64,000 nucleotides of DNA, taken from the NCBI GenBank assembly GCA_030159075.1, contig BROG01000461.1, positions 496,001 to 560,000 of the forward strand, given 5' to 3'. Position 1 is the first letter of the stretch, and the number at the start of each line of letters is the position of its first letter. Source of the stretch: Atrina japonica (taxonomy: Eukaryota; Mollusca; Bivalvia; Pterioida; Pinnidae). Shown here one piece after another: positions 1 through 42,055 of this stretch. A program made the position numbers and the translations under genes. Below the pieces are notes generated by a model. That model had not been told where the DNA came from. It ran no database searches and saw only the letters and a program-made list of their open reading frames with translations.

Positions 1-762
1 ATTTTGAATGACGCAACTAAAAAAAAAAGCGTAGAATTAGTTGTGTAAAAAAAAAATAAACAGAAGGAAAATATAAATAATATAAAATCTATGTCTCAAA
101 ATTAAATAAGATAAGATAAAAAAATTATAGACATGAAATAACGAATAGAAAAATAGTGTTAAAGTGTAAATTTAAATCCAGATTGTGTAGTATAATCAAT
201 TTCAAAATTCTGAAATAGCATTTAGCAGAGAGTGAAGAAACATAGTTTAATGATATTTTTCTCCAGGTTAATCAGAGATATTTGATATCGGAGTGCTCTG
301 ATTAAAGCCTCTTTATGGTTTAGAATGGCCTATTTACATCATTTGTGTCTGAGATCTTGGATAAAATTTCTTTTGATTGTTACGTTAAGCTGAATAACAT
401 AGTTAATTTGAGGCTATCAAGATTTGAGCTAAATCTTTTAATTTAATATAAGATCTTGATTACTTATTTGTGCTTTTATGTGTTGTAGAAATTTCAAGAA
501 TTGCACACATTATTTACATGACACACACATTATTTACGTGAATTCGGAGAATTGTTCATTTTATCGTAATTTAAACCAACCTTTTACACAATATCATTGT
601 CCCAGGAATACTGATGTATAGCATATACCAAAGGGAAGAAGAGAATAATCATGTGTGATTGACAGTGAAACCTGTCTAGAGCAATCACAGTTATAAGCAG
701 CCCCCTGTATTTTAAGGCCACAAATAGAACACAGTTCTTTAAGATGATTGTTTAGGTTTAAA

Positions 763-849
763 TCATCAAACCCTTGAAAAACCATGGACTCTTCTTTAAA
801 TCAAATATTATACCAGTTCAAATGTGTCTTTAGGAGTGAATAAGTAAAC
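763..849 (+). repeat. ~88 bp MITE family, copy 1
   Basis: Consensus seen across copies: ends AACTCATTAACCCCTGAAA and TTTAGGGGTGAATGGGTT form imperfect inverted repeats of about 18 bp around a core 'caatggactcttctgtaaat'...'cagtccaaatgtgtc'. This copy is diverged. The right end of a pogo-like MITE ('gggttctactgta') follows near 915-930. Confidence 0.6.
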
Positions 850-3340
850 CTCTATTGTCAGACCACCTGAGTTGAGAGATCACATTTCAGTAACAGAAGG
901 GGATCTTTCAAGATGGGTTCTACTGTATTTTGTCCGGTAAAAATAAGAGCATACATTCAGACATCAGTCGAGCTGTGTATACGATGTACCTTTTTCAATG
1001 GACCACCTGTGAAGTGGGACCACGTCATTAGTTTTACAGTACTGTAGGTTAACTGATCAACTTTCACTTTTGTAATGTTAAATAGGTACACCTGTCACAA
1101 AGGCCGCTGGCCATACATTGTCTAGTTTGTATAAAATGTTTGTAAATATGGTAATTTATGGGATGGTACATATCATTAAAATGCGATGGGCTGTAAGGTA
1201 TGAACAGAGTTAATAAGCCTGATGTGTAAACAGATGCAACAGGATGTTGTACTGCAGAAACACTTTCTGTATCGCTAAAGCGAAATCTATCTCTCGAGAA
1301 TATCTTGATTAAACCTAGATTTTAATTCTAATTTTATTCTAAGGATTAATGTTTTTTCTATTGGACACCATATCTACATGTACGTGTATCATCAGGGATT
1401 TTTCACACTCTTTTGGGAATGGGGCATGGGCCTTTTAAAATGGGAATTTTAGCAACATTTTATGTAAATTGGGAAATCTAGAAATACACAAAACTATATG
1501 AAAATACTACAATCTCTTCAAATTAATAGTCATTTGACTTCCAATTGGGAAATTTCAACTGCAAATTTGGAAAAATGCAGTCTTATTCCAACTCCATATG
1601 ATCCATCAAATTCCTGATCTTTGTTTTATTTTTTCCAAAAGCCAATTTCGCTCCAGTTTCCTGATCTATTCCAATGTCAATGAGCCATAAAGCAAAGATC
1701 AGAGCCAATGAACCAGATACCGAAGTCCAATCTTTAAATACCAATCTTGATATTTTGAGCTATAGTTGAAATGTTCAAATTGAGCTGTGACATTGACCTT
1801 TGATCTGATGACCTTGAAACTACCCTCAAATATTCTTCAAAATATTGCCTACTAATCTCATACACTAATATGTATGTAAAAGTTCCATAGTTTTTTTTTA
1901 GTTCTTTTGTGTTGAAATTTTCAAATTAAGCTATGACCTTGACCTTTGATCGGATGACCTTGGAACTAGGCAAATATTCTTCAGCTCATTGCCTACAAGA
2001 CTTCTACAGTACCATCTACTTTTCCAGTTACAAAATAGACTTGTCCCTGGCAACCAAACAAACTTGATTGTTAAGCCTTGTCATGTACATGGTAATTACA
2101 TGTACTTGACAAGTTCAAGAACATGCATTGTCTTGGCATGACTCTGTAGCACTGGTCAGTTGTTGTGGAATTCCCTCTGTATATTGCGAGGTCACGGTAT
2201 CAGTGAAAAATGCATGATATAAATCAACAATAAAAATAATTATATAATCAGAAAACCTTTCTTGATTTTACCAAATACTTTCACCATTACTCTGAAGTTA
2301 CACATTCAGTTTTCTCCCCATTAATTACGATAACCAAAGATCTATATGTAATAGACATCTTTTTCATTTAAAAATAAAAAAGCATTAAGCACACCATCAT
2401 GAGGCATATAACATACATCGATTATGAGCAGCTCTTTGCTATGTCAAAACAAACATATTATCTTTATGATAGTATCAAAACCATGTTGTTATAAAATATT
2501 TACTCTTCTTCATATTTTGACATTTAATCATATACCAGTATAATGATACTGAAATATGTTTGAGAATGTCATGTGATTGCTGAAATATTTGATTTGTATC
2601 CTTTAATCGCGGTCTTGTATGTAGTGTTTGCACACTATTAAAGTGCTTTTTTTTGACAAACAATATATTCTCCCACTACTTCTATCACCTAGTTACCTTC
2701 AGATCAATTAAATACTTTATTTTGGCTACCAGGCATATCTTTTTCACAGCCGATATTAGTGACTACATTGTAACCACTTTTAATTGACATTTATTATGGA
2801 TATACAAACAGTTCACTCACTAGTTTGTTCCTTATCTTCAAAACTTGTAAATGGCCTTCACTAGAATGGGTTCAGTAGTTGCGTTAGGATGTTACAGGAT
2901 TTGTCTGAATATTTTTCCAGAACGTTTGAAGCATATGAACACATTTTGTTACATTATCTATAGTCATTAATACAACATGGTTTTCAAGAAAATCCCACAT
3001 TCTTGTACATTTATGGAAGGATTGAATATTATCGCAAGATTGAAAATATTATTGGTTCCAAGCTTAGGATCTTCATTTGTCAGTTCTTTTCAAGAATTAA
3101 ATCTGTCCTTAACCTCAAAGAGAAGAATTATGTGATTTTGGATAAAAGCCAAATCATGAATGTAAACAACTAACCATTCATGTTACTTCTAAAGTATGGA
3201 GCATACTGTTTATAGGTAGTGGGCTACGGGTTCAAATCCATGCTGAACCAAACAAAAAAGACTTTTGAAACAAGTAGTGACTTTTCCTTTTCCAAGAATG
3301 CCAGGGACTGTTTTATCTGAATGTCTTAAGTCGTAAGTTT
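850..3340. other. Non-coding; bivalve-type repeat module at 1765-2005
   Basis: No gene seen. Two diverged copies, about 140-165 bp apart, of a module with 'tgaccttgacctttgatc' and 'attgcctac' lie at roughly 1765-1850 and 1905-2005. The rest (850-1765 and 2010-3340) is AT-rich unique sequence with no signal I can interpret. Confidence 0.5.
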
Positions 3341-3342
3341 TA

Positions 3343-3629
3343 AGTTAACTGGCTCAGTCGGCAGCGCGTTCGTTCTTGATCATGAGGTCATGAGTTTGAG
3401 TCCAGCCGGCGGCAGGTTGGTTTCCTGTCCGGATGAGACAGTAAAACTCGAGGTCCCGTGTCGCAGTAGGTGTCGGCACATTAAAGAACCCTCACGGCTC
3501 AATGGCCGTAAGTGTGGAGCATAGGCCAAAATATTTGAACCCCTTCACTGGCATTTGGTGACGTCTCCATATGAGGGAAAGATTCTTGAGTTGGATGTTA
3601 AACAACAATAAACAAACAAACAAAAATTA
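3343..3629 (+). mobile_element. tRNA-derived SINE, family B, near full length
   Basis: A tRNA-like head with A box TGGCTCAGTCGGCAGCGCG and B box-like AGTTTGAGTCC, then a body with 'cacattaaagaaccctcac', 'ggtgacgtctccatatgag' and 'gagttggatgttaaac', and an A-rich tail with repeated AAAC. Related copies: 43060-43205 (+, 3' half), 45270-45527 (-), 47515-47680 (-, eroded), 49096-49384 (-). Confidence 0.8.
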
Positions 3630-3750
3630 AGTTAACTGACCTAAATACAATACTATTTATTGACCATTTTATCAGTCTACTCTACTCAAGACAGAAGGCA
3701 TGTCTGCACATTTTCAAATAGATCTTGATAGTTTAAAAATGTATGTATTT

Positions 3751-3832
3751 AACTTATTAACCTCTAAAAAAACAATGGACTCTTCTGTAAATCAATGACT
3801 TAGGCCAGCCCAAATGTGTCTTTAAAAAGTAT
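3751..3832 (+). repeat. ~88 bp MITE family, copy 2
   Basis: Shares 'aacaatggactcttctgtaa' and 'cccaaatgtgtcttta' with the family core. Its right inverted repeat is eroded. Confidence 0.65.
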
Positions 3833-4295
3833 TGAAAAGTATTGCTCGTTTGCAGAATACTTCAGAAATGTAAAAACATTGTTAGTGATAATAGAGTACC
3901 TGCTCAAATTTTGAATATTATACTCAGAGTTTATCTCTCAGTTTTTATGAGGCCATTATAAATCTGACAATATTTTTAATGTGAACTAAAAAAGAAAATA
4001 ATGTGTTTCCTATTCCATCTCTTTCATCAGTTTTACAAACAACTAGACTATGTAGTCAAAATGATGAAATAAAAGTTGAGGCTGAGTATCGAGTAAATTT
4101 GATGACTTTCGACCTTAGTTAGGTCTTATTTCTGCACACTTCATGTTCAACATATACGTTCACAAACATTAAGAAATTTGAGAAATGAAAGAGCTTTTAT
4201 CGACTTTTGGGTTTTTTATGTAAACTAAGTAATTTTATAATGTAAACATATATCATGCTTTGTTTGTTAAGTGTCTTGACATTTTAGTATCTATG

Positions 4296-4359
<64 letters not shown>

Positions 4360-4386
4360 TTATATTATATGTACATATATATATAT

Positions 4387-4469
<83 letters not shown>
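4296..4469. repeat. (TA)n microsatellite, interrupted
   Basis: Two long TA runs separated by a short TATTTATATTATATGTACA-like break. Encoded YIYIYI reading frames are artefacts. Confidence 0.97.
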
Positions 4470-4472
<3 letters not shown>

Positions 4473-5032
4473 ACAGGTTCATCTGTTCATCTATAGTTCC
4501 ATTGGCCCTTAATAAGAACTGAGGTCATGTCAGGACAAAGATATAATAAAATTATTGTGCTCATAAAAAATTCTCACTACTATCAACTTAAGTTTTGATC
4601 CATCTTGTTCGTTCTGTGGTGAGAATATACCAAGAACACATCTTGCCACTTATTAGGTTTCAAATCGAAAGAAAACTTGCTTAGAAAACACAGAAATTTG
4701 ATTATCTTATCTTTATGACTTTTATGGAGTATTGCATTATTTTAGGATAATGCATGGTGTATTTATCATTGTTGTACAGTTGAGTGAAGAATATTTTTTT
4801 TCTATTGCATGTATCCATTGTACTCATATTTCAACTTTTAAGTGATATTTATGCAATGGATAGGCCAATATAAATTGCAATACTTGAAGAACTTTTACCA
4901 AAAAAAGATGTTTGCTTTTAAAAAGTTCACAAAATATTTTTTAGAATTAAATAGTTTTATCAAAACTCTTGTGATAGAAAGTGATACCTTAAAATTAGAA
5001 TAAAAACTATTTTTAAAATTTTTTTTTTCCAG

Positions 5033-33255
<28,223 letters not shown>

Positions 33256-34363
33256 TCCATAAAAACAGCGCAGGGATGCAATCATTTTCTATACATTTAT
33301 AAGCTGGGATATTCAATTGTAAATATGTGTACAAGATAGTGCTATACCTTTTTAAAGATCTGATAATTTTTTTTTTCATATGGGACATAAATTCAGATCA
33401 CGATTTTAATGTGCTTTAATTCATGGTTGATATTTCGAAGTATATTTTCTGTGAAATAGTAAATCTGGTAATCATGTATCAACCAAGTATTGTCATCCGA
33501 CGTTTTATTCAGTTTATACTGCCCCATTTTCACAAACAGGTAAAAGGTATTGCACAGAGATCCGTTATACATGGCATTTATTTTTTACATTTTCAATGTC
33601 ACATGCATTATCCCTCCCTCCCAAGGTTGTATTTTGTATGCAATTTTATCAAAGCATTTATATTGTATATAAAAGTATGGATTAACCAGTCATTGCAAAG
33701 TGATATTTGAGTTGTTTATCATGGCTCATTGATGAGGGGATAAAAGTTGGTCATTTACCCCCGCATGACAAATATGAGTCATAGAAGAAAGGGACTCTGA
33801 GAACATTAGATTCAACGAGGAAATGGAGCCAACTCTGAGAACATTAGGTTTAAAGAAGAAAGGGAGCTAACTGTGAGAACATTAGATTCAAAGAAGAAAG
33901 GGAGCTAACTCTGAGAACATTAGCATCATATTTTTGTTTTAGTCAAGTTTTTAGTATTTGAAGTGTAGTTTGTCTCATGAAATTGAAATGAAATTGGATT
34001 TACACCAGTACAAAATTTTTTTTGGACATTATGACAATAACATATTTTAACATTATCAAGAAAATTTGACATTAATTTCTTTACAAGATTTGTGAAAACT
34101 ATCATGCAACAAAATTGTCTAGGTTGCTGGGCAACAAGATTTTCTTGTTTTGGTTGTTATGAAATTGTACAAGATGATTGTATAGCAAGGTAAGTTGTTT
34201 GTCGTGGTCATCTGACTACAGAGTACCTGTACATTTATTATAAAGATTATCTGACCACAAGATTTGTCCAGTACGATATAATGTATGTTCAGTATGTTCT
34301 TGTGATTTAATGATGATTATGTATTCTATGATATTACAATGCTAATGTTTAAATAATATGGTT
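33256..34363 (+). other. Probable glypican 3' UTR and downstream sequence
   Basis: No coding signal follows the TAA at 33255. A 38 bp unit containing 'gagaacattag' is repeated about four times at 33790-33930. No strong AATAAA lies close to the stop. The nearest clear AATAAA motifs are further away, for example near 36148 and at 40865, so the true transcript end cannot be placed. RNA-seq would decide. Confidence 0.4.
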
Positions 34364-35912
34364 GTACAGTGGAACCTGTCTGTTAAAAAAGGTTGCTTCT
34401 GCCACTAACATTTAGTCCAACTAGAAAGGCAGTCTCTCCAAAGAGGTTTTCTCTAAAGCATTGCTTAAATAAGCAAACAGGTAGTCTTCTATGACAGTGA
34501 CCTCACAAAACAGGTGGTCTTCTATGACAGTGACCTCACTAAACAAGTGGTCTTCTATGACAGTGACCTCACAAAACAGATGGTCTTTTATGACAGTGAC
34601 CTCACAAAACAGGTGGTCTTCTATGACAGTGACCTCACTAAACAGGTGGTCTTCTATGACAGTGACCTCACTAAACAGGTGGTCTTCTATGACAGTGACC
34701 TGCCTCACAAGACATGTGGTCTTCTATGACAGTGACCTCACTAAACAGGTGGTCTTCTATGACAGTGACCTCACTAAACAGGTGGTCTCCTATGACAGTG
34801 ACCTGCCTCACAAGACATGTGGTCTCCTATGACAGTGACCTCACTAAACAGGTGGTCTCCTATGACAGTGACCTGCCTCACAAGACATGTGGTCTTCTAT
34901 GACAGTGACCTCACTAAACAGGTGGTCTTCTATGACAGTGACCTCACTAAACAGGTGGTCTCCTATGACAGTGACCTGCCTCACAAGACATGTGGTCTTC
35001 TATGACAGTGACCTCACTAAACAGGTGGTCTTCTATGACAGTGACCTCACTAAACAGGTGGTCTCCTATGACAGTGACCTGCCTCACAAGACATGTGGTC
35101 TTCTATGACAGTGACCTCACTAAACAGGTGGTCTTCTATGACAGTGACCTGCCTCACAAGACATGTGGTCTTCTATGACAGTGACCTCACTAAACAGGTG
35201 GTCTCCTATGACAGTGACCTGCCTCACAAGACATGTGGTCTTCTATGACAGTGACCTCACAAAACAGGTGGTCTTCTATGACAGTGACCTCACTAAACAG
35301 GTGGTCTTCTATGACAGTGACCTCACTAAACAGGTGGTCTTCTATGACAGTGACCTCACAAAACAGGTGGTCTTCTATGACAGTGACACTAAACAGTGGT
35401 CTCCTATGACAGTGACCTGCCTCACAAGACATGTGGTCTTCTATGACAGTGACCTCACTAAACAGGTGGGTCTTCTATGACAGTGACCTGCCTCACAAGA
35501 CATGTGGTCTTCTATGACAGTGACCTCACAAAACAGGTGGTCTTCTATGACAGTGACCTCACTAAACAGGTGGTCTTCTATGACAGTGACCTCACAAAAC
35601 AGGTGGTCTTCTATGACAGTGACCTCACTAAACAGGTGGTCTTCTATGACAGTGACCTCACAAAACAGGTGGTCTTCTATGACAGTGACCTCACTAAACA
35701 GGTGGTCTTCTATGACAGTGACCTCACAAAACAGGTGGTCTTCTATGACAGTGACCTCACTAAACAGGTGGTCTTCTATGACAGTGGCCTGCCTCACAAG
35801 ACATTTTCTCCTCTATGACTGGTCTTTTAAGACAGGTGATCCTCTGTGAGAGTGGCCTCATAAGACAAGTGGTCTTCTTTTATTGTATTCTCTCAAGACA
35901 GGTTCCACTGTT
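34364..35912. mobile_element. Pogo-like MITE whose interior has expanded into a 33/37 bp tandem array
   Basis: Left end TACAGTGGAACCTGTCTGTT at 34364, right end 'tctcaagacaggttccactg' ending near 35911. Between 34484 and 35800 there are about 37 units: 33 bp 'ggtggtcttctatgacagtg' + 'acctcactaaaca', and 37 bp with 'acctgcctcacaagacatgt'. They combine into 70 bp and 103 bp blocks. Open on both strands (VVFYDSDLTKQ / CEVTVIEDHLF, 11-residue repeats); not a gene. Lies about 1.1 kb after the glypican stop. Confidence 0.85.
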
Positions 35913-38900
35913 TAAAATTTATGATCACTGTTGACAATGATGATTATGTAACTGATTGTTTGGTGCATATATTGTAGCTGTATTTGACACATCGCTATCA
36001 CTCGATATTGTCAGTTGTACATTTACAAACCATCTTATTTTACCATTATAATTATTTCATTTGTATCTAGAAGTTTCATGTCAACTTATCTAACTAAGTA
36101 CTAGTATAAGTGGAAATTTAAGATAACTGTTACCTCCAATGAGGAATAAATAGTTAGCGATATTCAATTTTAGCAATCTCAATAATCTCGCTAATAGTGC
36201 TAAAATTGAATCCTGGCTAAAGAATTCTGCTTATATGGTAACTAGAAGATAACATAAAGATAATTATCTACATTTTGGGACTAAAGGTTATCTCTTTCAC
36301 CAAGAGATAGGATTATCTTTGTGTGTCTTATACAACTCATTAACCCATTCACCCCAAAATACACATTGAGACTGTCTAAGTCATTGATTTACAGACATGT
36401 CCATTGTTTTAAGGTGTTCTTGAGTTAAGATACACACTGTGTCTTGTCAGACATGTTGATGGCTGATACATGCTGCCATCTTTATTGATGTATAAATACT
36501 TTATTTACTATGCATATATTGTCTTTCAATATTCGATCTTACATGATAAATTTAGACCATGAAACTAATGTCCCTAACTCTGTTTAATGGTTGTGTGTCC
36601 GCAGTTATGTTGTCGGTACAACCTGTGATTTATGTATGTTATCCCCGATATATGACCTAGTGTGTGTACCATGTGACCTTTTGTATGTTGTGATTTTATG
36701 ACATTTTATGACTTAGAAAATGTGATGTAAGATATTTATCAGTTACGAATTCTACGACACAAATATTTGACATACATGTATCATGTACACCGATTTGAAG
36801 CATATTATTGACATGACATCAGATATTGACATTTTGTGACATTACAGACTGAAGATTTCATACATACATGACAACTAGTAGTGATGGGTGACAGATACTG
36901 TGCCATGTGTAACTGACATGATATTTTGTCTTTCATATGTGACACTAGTGCTGACTTCAATGTCACATGTTGATTGACATGTAGCTCATTATTCGTCATT
37001 GACATGTCACATTCATGATGTTTTTGACAGTATATTGTGAGCTACAATATATATTTTATGACATACGTTAATGACACACATGCATATATTGTCTTGATCA
37101 TATTCGAAATTTACTTTTTTGTTTTGTTTTTTTTCCCTGTGTGGTGATTTTTTTTACCCACAAAATCTGTTATGGTCCACAAAGAAACAGCCAGGTTGTA
37201 AATATGCATTCTCCATAAACCATCATAAATTCTCAACATGGAATCTAGCTTTTATCATAAAGTTGTGTTATGGTTCATATTTTAATTCATTTATGCAAAT
37301 TTCACAATCCATAGTGTCTAAATTTATTTTCACTGAAAAAAAAAAATTAGCAACCAACCGAAAATTTTGATTTTCTCAGTTATTTTAGTTTTAAACTGTG
37401 GCCTGTCCTTAGTTCAGTTCTACGGAGTTGAGGTCATTATATCACTGTGTAGTCTATTTATGAAAATGCAAAGTCCTTATTTGTTTGAAGTTTTGCTTTC
37501 ACAAAAGTTTTTCTGCGTTTCATGAACTTGACCTCTAATAAAAATTTGAACTGGACTGCTAACTAAATACTTGATTTATATTTTGAACTTGACTTCTAAT
37601 AAAGATTTGAACTGGACTACTAACTAGAAATCTTATTATTATGAGTAGAATGCCAACAAATAATGTTTTTATTTTGAACTAGACAGTTCCTGATCATGAT
37701 TACTTTTAATTATTTTGAAGTTTGCTGAAGAATTTGATTATGTTGAACTTGACTGCTAACATTTGAATAATACAGAGAGGCTGCTTGATCATGCAGTTAA
37801 ATTCAAGTTGGTTTGCTTGAGATAAATACTAACGCAATTTCATCTGTATGACAAAGGTCTTGTTCTCCCGAGATTGTACAGCTTACATCATTTCGTAATT
37901 TAGATTTAACTGAATATCAAGACTCCTTGTTTTACTGAAACATTTTGCAAAATCTTAAATACTATGTGCAATATATGTTCCTAGGTCTTGAACTCTCATC
38001 AACTGCTTCTCATGTTTTTCCTTTTGACGTTGACCTAATTTTTGGCCGGATTGCGATGCAAACACCAATCTATGAATTAGACATATGCCTGTCTGTTTGC
38101 ATCAAAAGTTTGATTTAGCTGTTCTGTTGTGAGGAAATCGTCTAGATTATCACATTGTAACTTCACATGATGACAAGACTTTGACCTTGAAATTCAAATT
38201 CCATTGTTTTGAAATGTGCTTTAAAATTGAATTCGGCCATGTTGCCTATAACAGTCTCTTGTTTAGTGTTGACCAAATTTTTTTTTTTATCTCTGATGGA
38301 CACAAACTCTTGGCATTTAAGGGTACTGTCAATATATGTAGATAATCATTCACAATGAATCTGTGTGAAAAAGGATGGAAGGATAGGTATGAAAGTTCAT
38401 TTTGTGAATATGTAAACAAGCATTTAAATGTTTATATTTTGTCATTTTTTCCATTAAATGATTGGATTTGTTTTGTATATATTATATATACATTGTATAT
38501 TTAAACCATATAAATATCAAGTTTTATGTTTGTAGTAGTTGTAATTATTTTCAGGAAGAGTTGTATCCCTTTAGAGTCCATCTTTGTATTAGATTTGTTC
38601 TAGGTGTGAAATCCTAGTCTTAGAACCGTTTCACTTTCATGTTTTTTTTCCCCTGCAATTTGTCTTTCATGATGTAATGAGTTAATTAGGTTTGGTAATG
38701 TCTTTTTAATGGTCATTTTTCTGTAATATGATTGCCAACACATAATTTGAAAGAAGGAATTGTTTATATTTTTGTATCTTCTAAAAACACAAATTAAGTC
38801 CTCTATCCCATATCATTTGAGATTTCAAAAATTTCTGTCAATAAATATTAACTCTTGGCTTAGATATTTCGAGGACAGATAATATATTTTACCTCACACA

Positions 38901-39394
38901 AATTACAAAAGAAGTAGATTGATATGAAAAAGGACATTTTTATTCATCTGAAGTGTTTCTTTCTGTAAAGTAACTCTTCAGAGATTTTCTATTTCCTGTA
39001 TACAACTGTTTGATCAAGATGAAATTTACATTGGAGCATGAAATGAGTTTCTAAAATTTACATATTTCTATCATTTTCTGTTTTTTCTACATGTTGGGAA
39101 GAAGCATTCGGTGCTAAAAATGTCAAGGAACGCCTTACTGTATGTTTTCGAAAATAGAAATAAAATTCAGCTCATCCAAGGGAGACAATTACATACCGTC
39201 ATCACTGTTACTCTATTTTCTTTTCAGAACAGTAGATCTACATATTTTGAGTCTGAAAATATAAATCTAACTTTTGTTATCGAGTTCTTTTTGTAAAACC
39301 CAATTTACCAAACATAATACAGGAACTCTCTGCCCTGTAATGTTTTTTTTTTGTTGATTACTGATAATTCAGAGATAAGAGTTTCAAACTTTTT
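35913..39394. other. Intergenic sequence or distant glypican 3' UTR
   Basis: Contains a hairpin at 36156-36222 (arms 'ttcaattttagca' / 'tgctaaaattgaa'), copy 11 of the ~88 bp MITE at 36340-36429 (reverse), TGACAT-rich simple sequence at about 36690-37070, and a ~75 bp degenerate repeat ('gaacttgacttctaataaag') at 37523-37760. No gene seen. Confidence 0.5.
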
Positions 39395-39570
39395 ATTATG
39401 AAGTCTCTCACTTCTAATCAGCATGGGTTCGAGCCTCGCTGGAACCTATTCTGATTTTGTGAGAAAGTTTGTCAGTTTACTTGTGGAAGGCTGGCAGTTT
39501 CTTCCCAAGTACATTTTAACTGGGTTCTCTCAGACACCATTAAAAAATGGCTGTCACCATGTTAGGTATT
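39395..39570 (+). mobile_element. tRNA-derived SINE, family A, 5'-truncated
   Basis: 'gaagtctctcacttctaatc', 'atgggttcgagcctcgctgg' (B box), 'tgtgagaaagtttgtcagtt', ending near 'atggctgtcaccatgttagg'. Confidence 0.78.
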
Positions 39571-39588
39571 AATACTATTATCATTATC

Positions 39589-39758
39589 CAGAGTTACCAC
39601 CCCTCATAGCAGGTATCGATTGTGATGTCATTTGTTTGTGTGTAAAATGAGAAAAGTTATCAATTGTGATGTTATATGTCTATGTGAAAACAACATTTTT
39701 TCTCACGTAACGACATGACATCACATTCAATACCTGCTGACATGGGAGATAACTCTGA
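39589..39758. mobile_element. ~170 bp MITE with ~42 bp terminal inverted repeats
   Basis: Left arm 'cagagttaccacccctcata' + 'gcaggtatcgattgtgatgt'; right arm 'acatcacattcaatacctgc' + 'tgacatgggagataactctg', its inverse with few mismatches. Confidence 0.85.
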
Positions 39759-40929
39759 CTTACGAAAAGACACAATAAATGAAAAATTTTCTAGTTTGGC
39801 AGACAACAATTCAAACAAACGAAAGATAAAATCTTATTGGTTCAAGAATTTTTTTTAAATCGTGTAAATGCGATTTGTTCTACATCCTTGTATAGAATAT
39901 TTAAACATCCAGAATTTCATAATGATCATTATAACAAGTTAGTTCAAATGAATATTTCCTCAAAATCTTTTACTCTTTAAATCTCCAACACATGATACAA
40001 TGTAACTCTTTAATTTGTTAATGGATAAAAGAGTCCGCTAAATAAATCTACAGCATGACACTTCAAAAAGATATGTTTGCAAAAACATAGTTCAAATTGG
40101 TCTGGTTTGAAAATAATGCCCATTGATAATGCAGAAAAAAAATTATTTTCTCTCATATATATATACCCTAGATATAATTTTTTCACTTTTATGTTTTGCA
40201 CAACAAAAACTTATTTTAATTTTTTTTTTCAGATTTCAAGTTAGCCCACAATTATATCATTGTAATAATAGTATTATTCGTTTTTTTCCTCCTATGTGAT
40301 TTCATGTTATATTGTAAACATGTATTTTTGTATTGTATTATACCTTCCAAAGGTAAAAAAGATGAACTGTATTGTTGAATCACAATTTATACATATAATT
40401 ATGTATTGTTTGCATTTTATGCAATAGTTTGTTTGTTTGTTTTTTTTTTCATTCTTCATTCCTCTCCCCTCGGACAAATGTATTCAATTTATATAATATT
40501 AATCTCAACTTTATTTAGAGGAAGACAATATTAATCCTCTAAGACATAGTCAGCATGAGGATGAGGAAATCAATTTCCTCATCATTTGAAATAATTTATT
40601 TCACAAAAATAATTAGACTTTACTTTTAGAGTTATCAAACGTTGTTGACCGTGGTCATGTAATGGCTTGTTCAGTACTGGAGAAAAATTTTATCTGGTGG
40701 TTATAAAGGAGTGGATATGGATCATAAGAAATGGATTATGTGTCAATATAAGCCACTGCGTTGTTAAACTACGCATGTTGCACATATGTAGTTTAAGTAC
40801 GAGATATTGCTGTTATTAAAAGTATTTCCTTTTGTCTACTTCAGTGTAATTCTTTAAACTGTTAAATAAAATGTTATAAACAAAACAATTGTTACATCTA
40901 TGTTTCAACTTATCTATCGGTGTTGTAGA

Positions 40930-41175
40930 GGGGCCCTTTGGCCGATCGATTTGAGCATTGCGCTTTGAACAATAAAGTCTCTCATTTCTGCTCAGCGCAG
41001 GATTGAGTTCCGCTGGAACCTGAACTGATTTTTGTGAGAAAGATTGTCAGTTTTCTTGCAGCAGGCTCAAGGTCTCTTCCTAGGTAACCATGTTCTCTCC
41101 TCTGCCATTAAAAACTGGCCACCACCACATAATTGAAAAATTGTTGAATGCGGCGTAAAACACCATTAAAAATAA
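40930..41175 (+). mobile_element. tRNA-derived SINE, family A, near full length
   Basis: Head 'ggccctttggccgatcgatt' + 'tgagcattgcgctttgaac', B box-like 'aggattgagttccgctggaa', body 'tgtgagaaagattgtcagtt', 'aaaactggccaccaccacat', 'ttgttgaatgcggcgtaaaa'. Confidence 0.78.
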
Positions 41176-41639
41176 AAATCCATCAGTGCTGCCCAGATGA
41201 TTGGCTTTTAAGTATAAGCAGTTACTATATATACATAAACCAGTAGTACAATTCTTGTTACCTGGCAGGCTTGAGTCTCTGTCCGTTTTTTATTTAAATG
41301 GAGGTGTCGCCAGTCTTGGGGTGAAGTGCCACAAATTTTTACTCTTTCTATGGACTTGCACCAATGTAGTTAAAGTTCTTAGTTATGCCACAGGATCTCG
41401 GTTTTAAGTCTCATCCTGTGACCTGTAACTTTCACAAAGTGCATGTGTCCTGAGTGCTTGGTGAAAGAACAGTCACTACCGTTTTTGACATCTTAAGATT
41501 GACCAGTGTCCAGTTGAACATTCTACTACTAGACCAATGCAAGTGCTCATCTGCCTCGTGAACCTGTTCTTGACCTGGACAGTATAGCAGCATTACAACA
41601 TTAAAAATTTCAGTCAAAAGATGAAACCAGCAATTGATC

Positions 41640-41870
41640 TCCTACTGGAATTTAGTACACTGCATGGACCATCAAACAATATGGACCATCAATATAGCAC
41701 CATGTCAATATATATGGACCATTAAAATAGCACCTTGTCACTATAAGGACATAAAAATAGCACCCTGTTGCTATATGGACCATCAATATAGCCAGAAATA
41801 GCAGCCTGGCTCAATATTATCAATAAAGTGGTCCAGCACAATATGGACCACCAAACACTAGATACTAATA
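41640..41870. repeat. ~35-45 bp degenerate tandem repeat ('atatggaccatcaatatagc')
   Basis: Six or so diverged copies of 'tatggaccat.aaatagcacc.tgtcactat'. Confidence 0.75.
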
Positions 41871-42055
41871 TTCAACTCAAACAATTCACACTTGGTAATT
41901 CTTCAACTTGACCAACACTTGATGTTCCTATTCTCCATCATTAAAATTCAGATTTCTACTTATTGCTGTCACAAATCTCTGTATATTGAATATTTGTAAA
42001 GAAGTTAAGTATCAATAGTGATGTTATAATACCATTTCCCTTTTTCGCTATGCAG

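Noticed and set aside
3343..3440. tRNA gene from A and B box motifs
   Set aside because: The cloverleaf is not complete and the same head recurs with a fixed body and tail; it is a SINE.
34421..35849. Many overlapping open frames on both strands (VVFYDSDLTKQ, CEVTVIEDHLF repeats)
   Set aside because: They are translations of the 33/37 bp tandem array inside a MITE; unit length of 33 keeps frames open. No gene signals.
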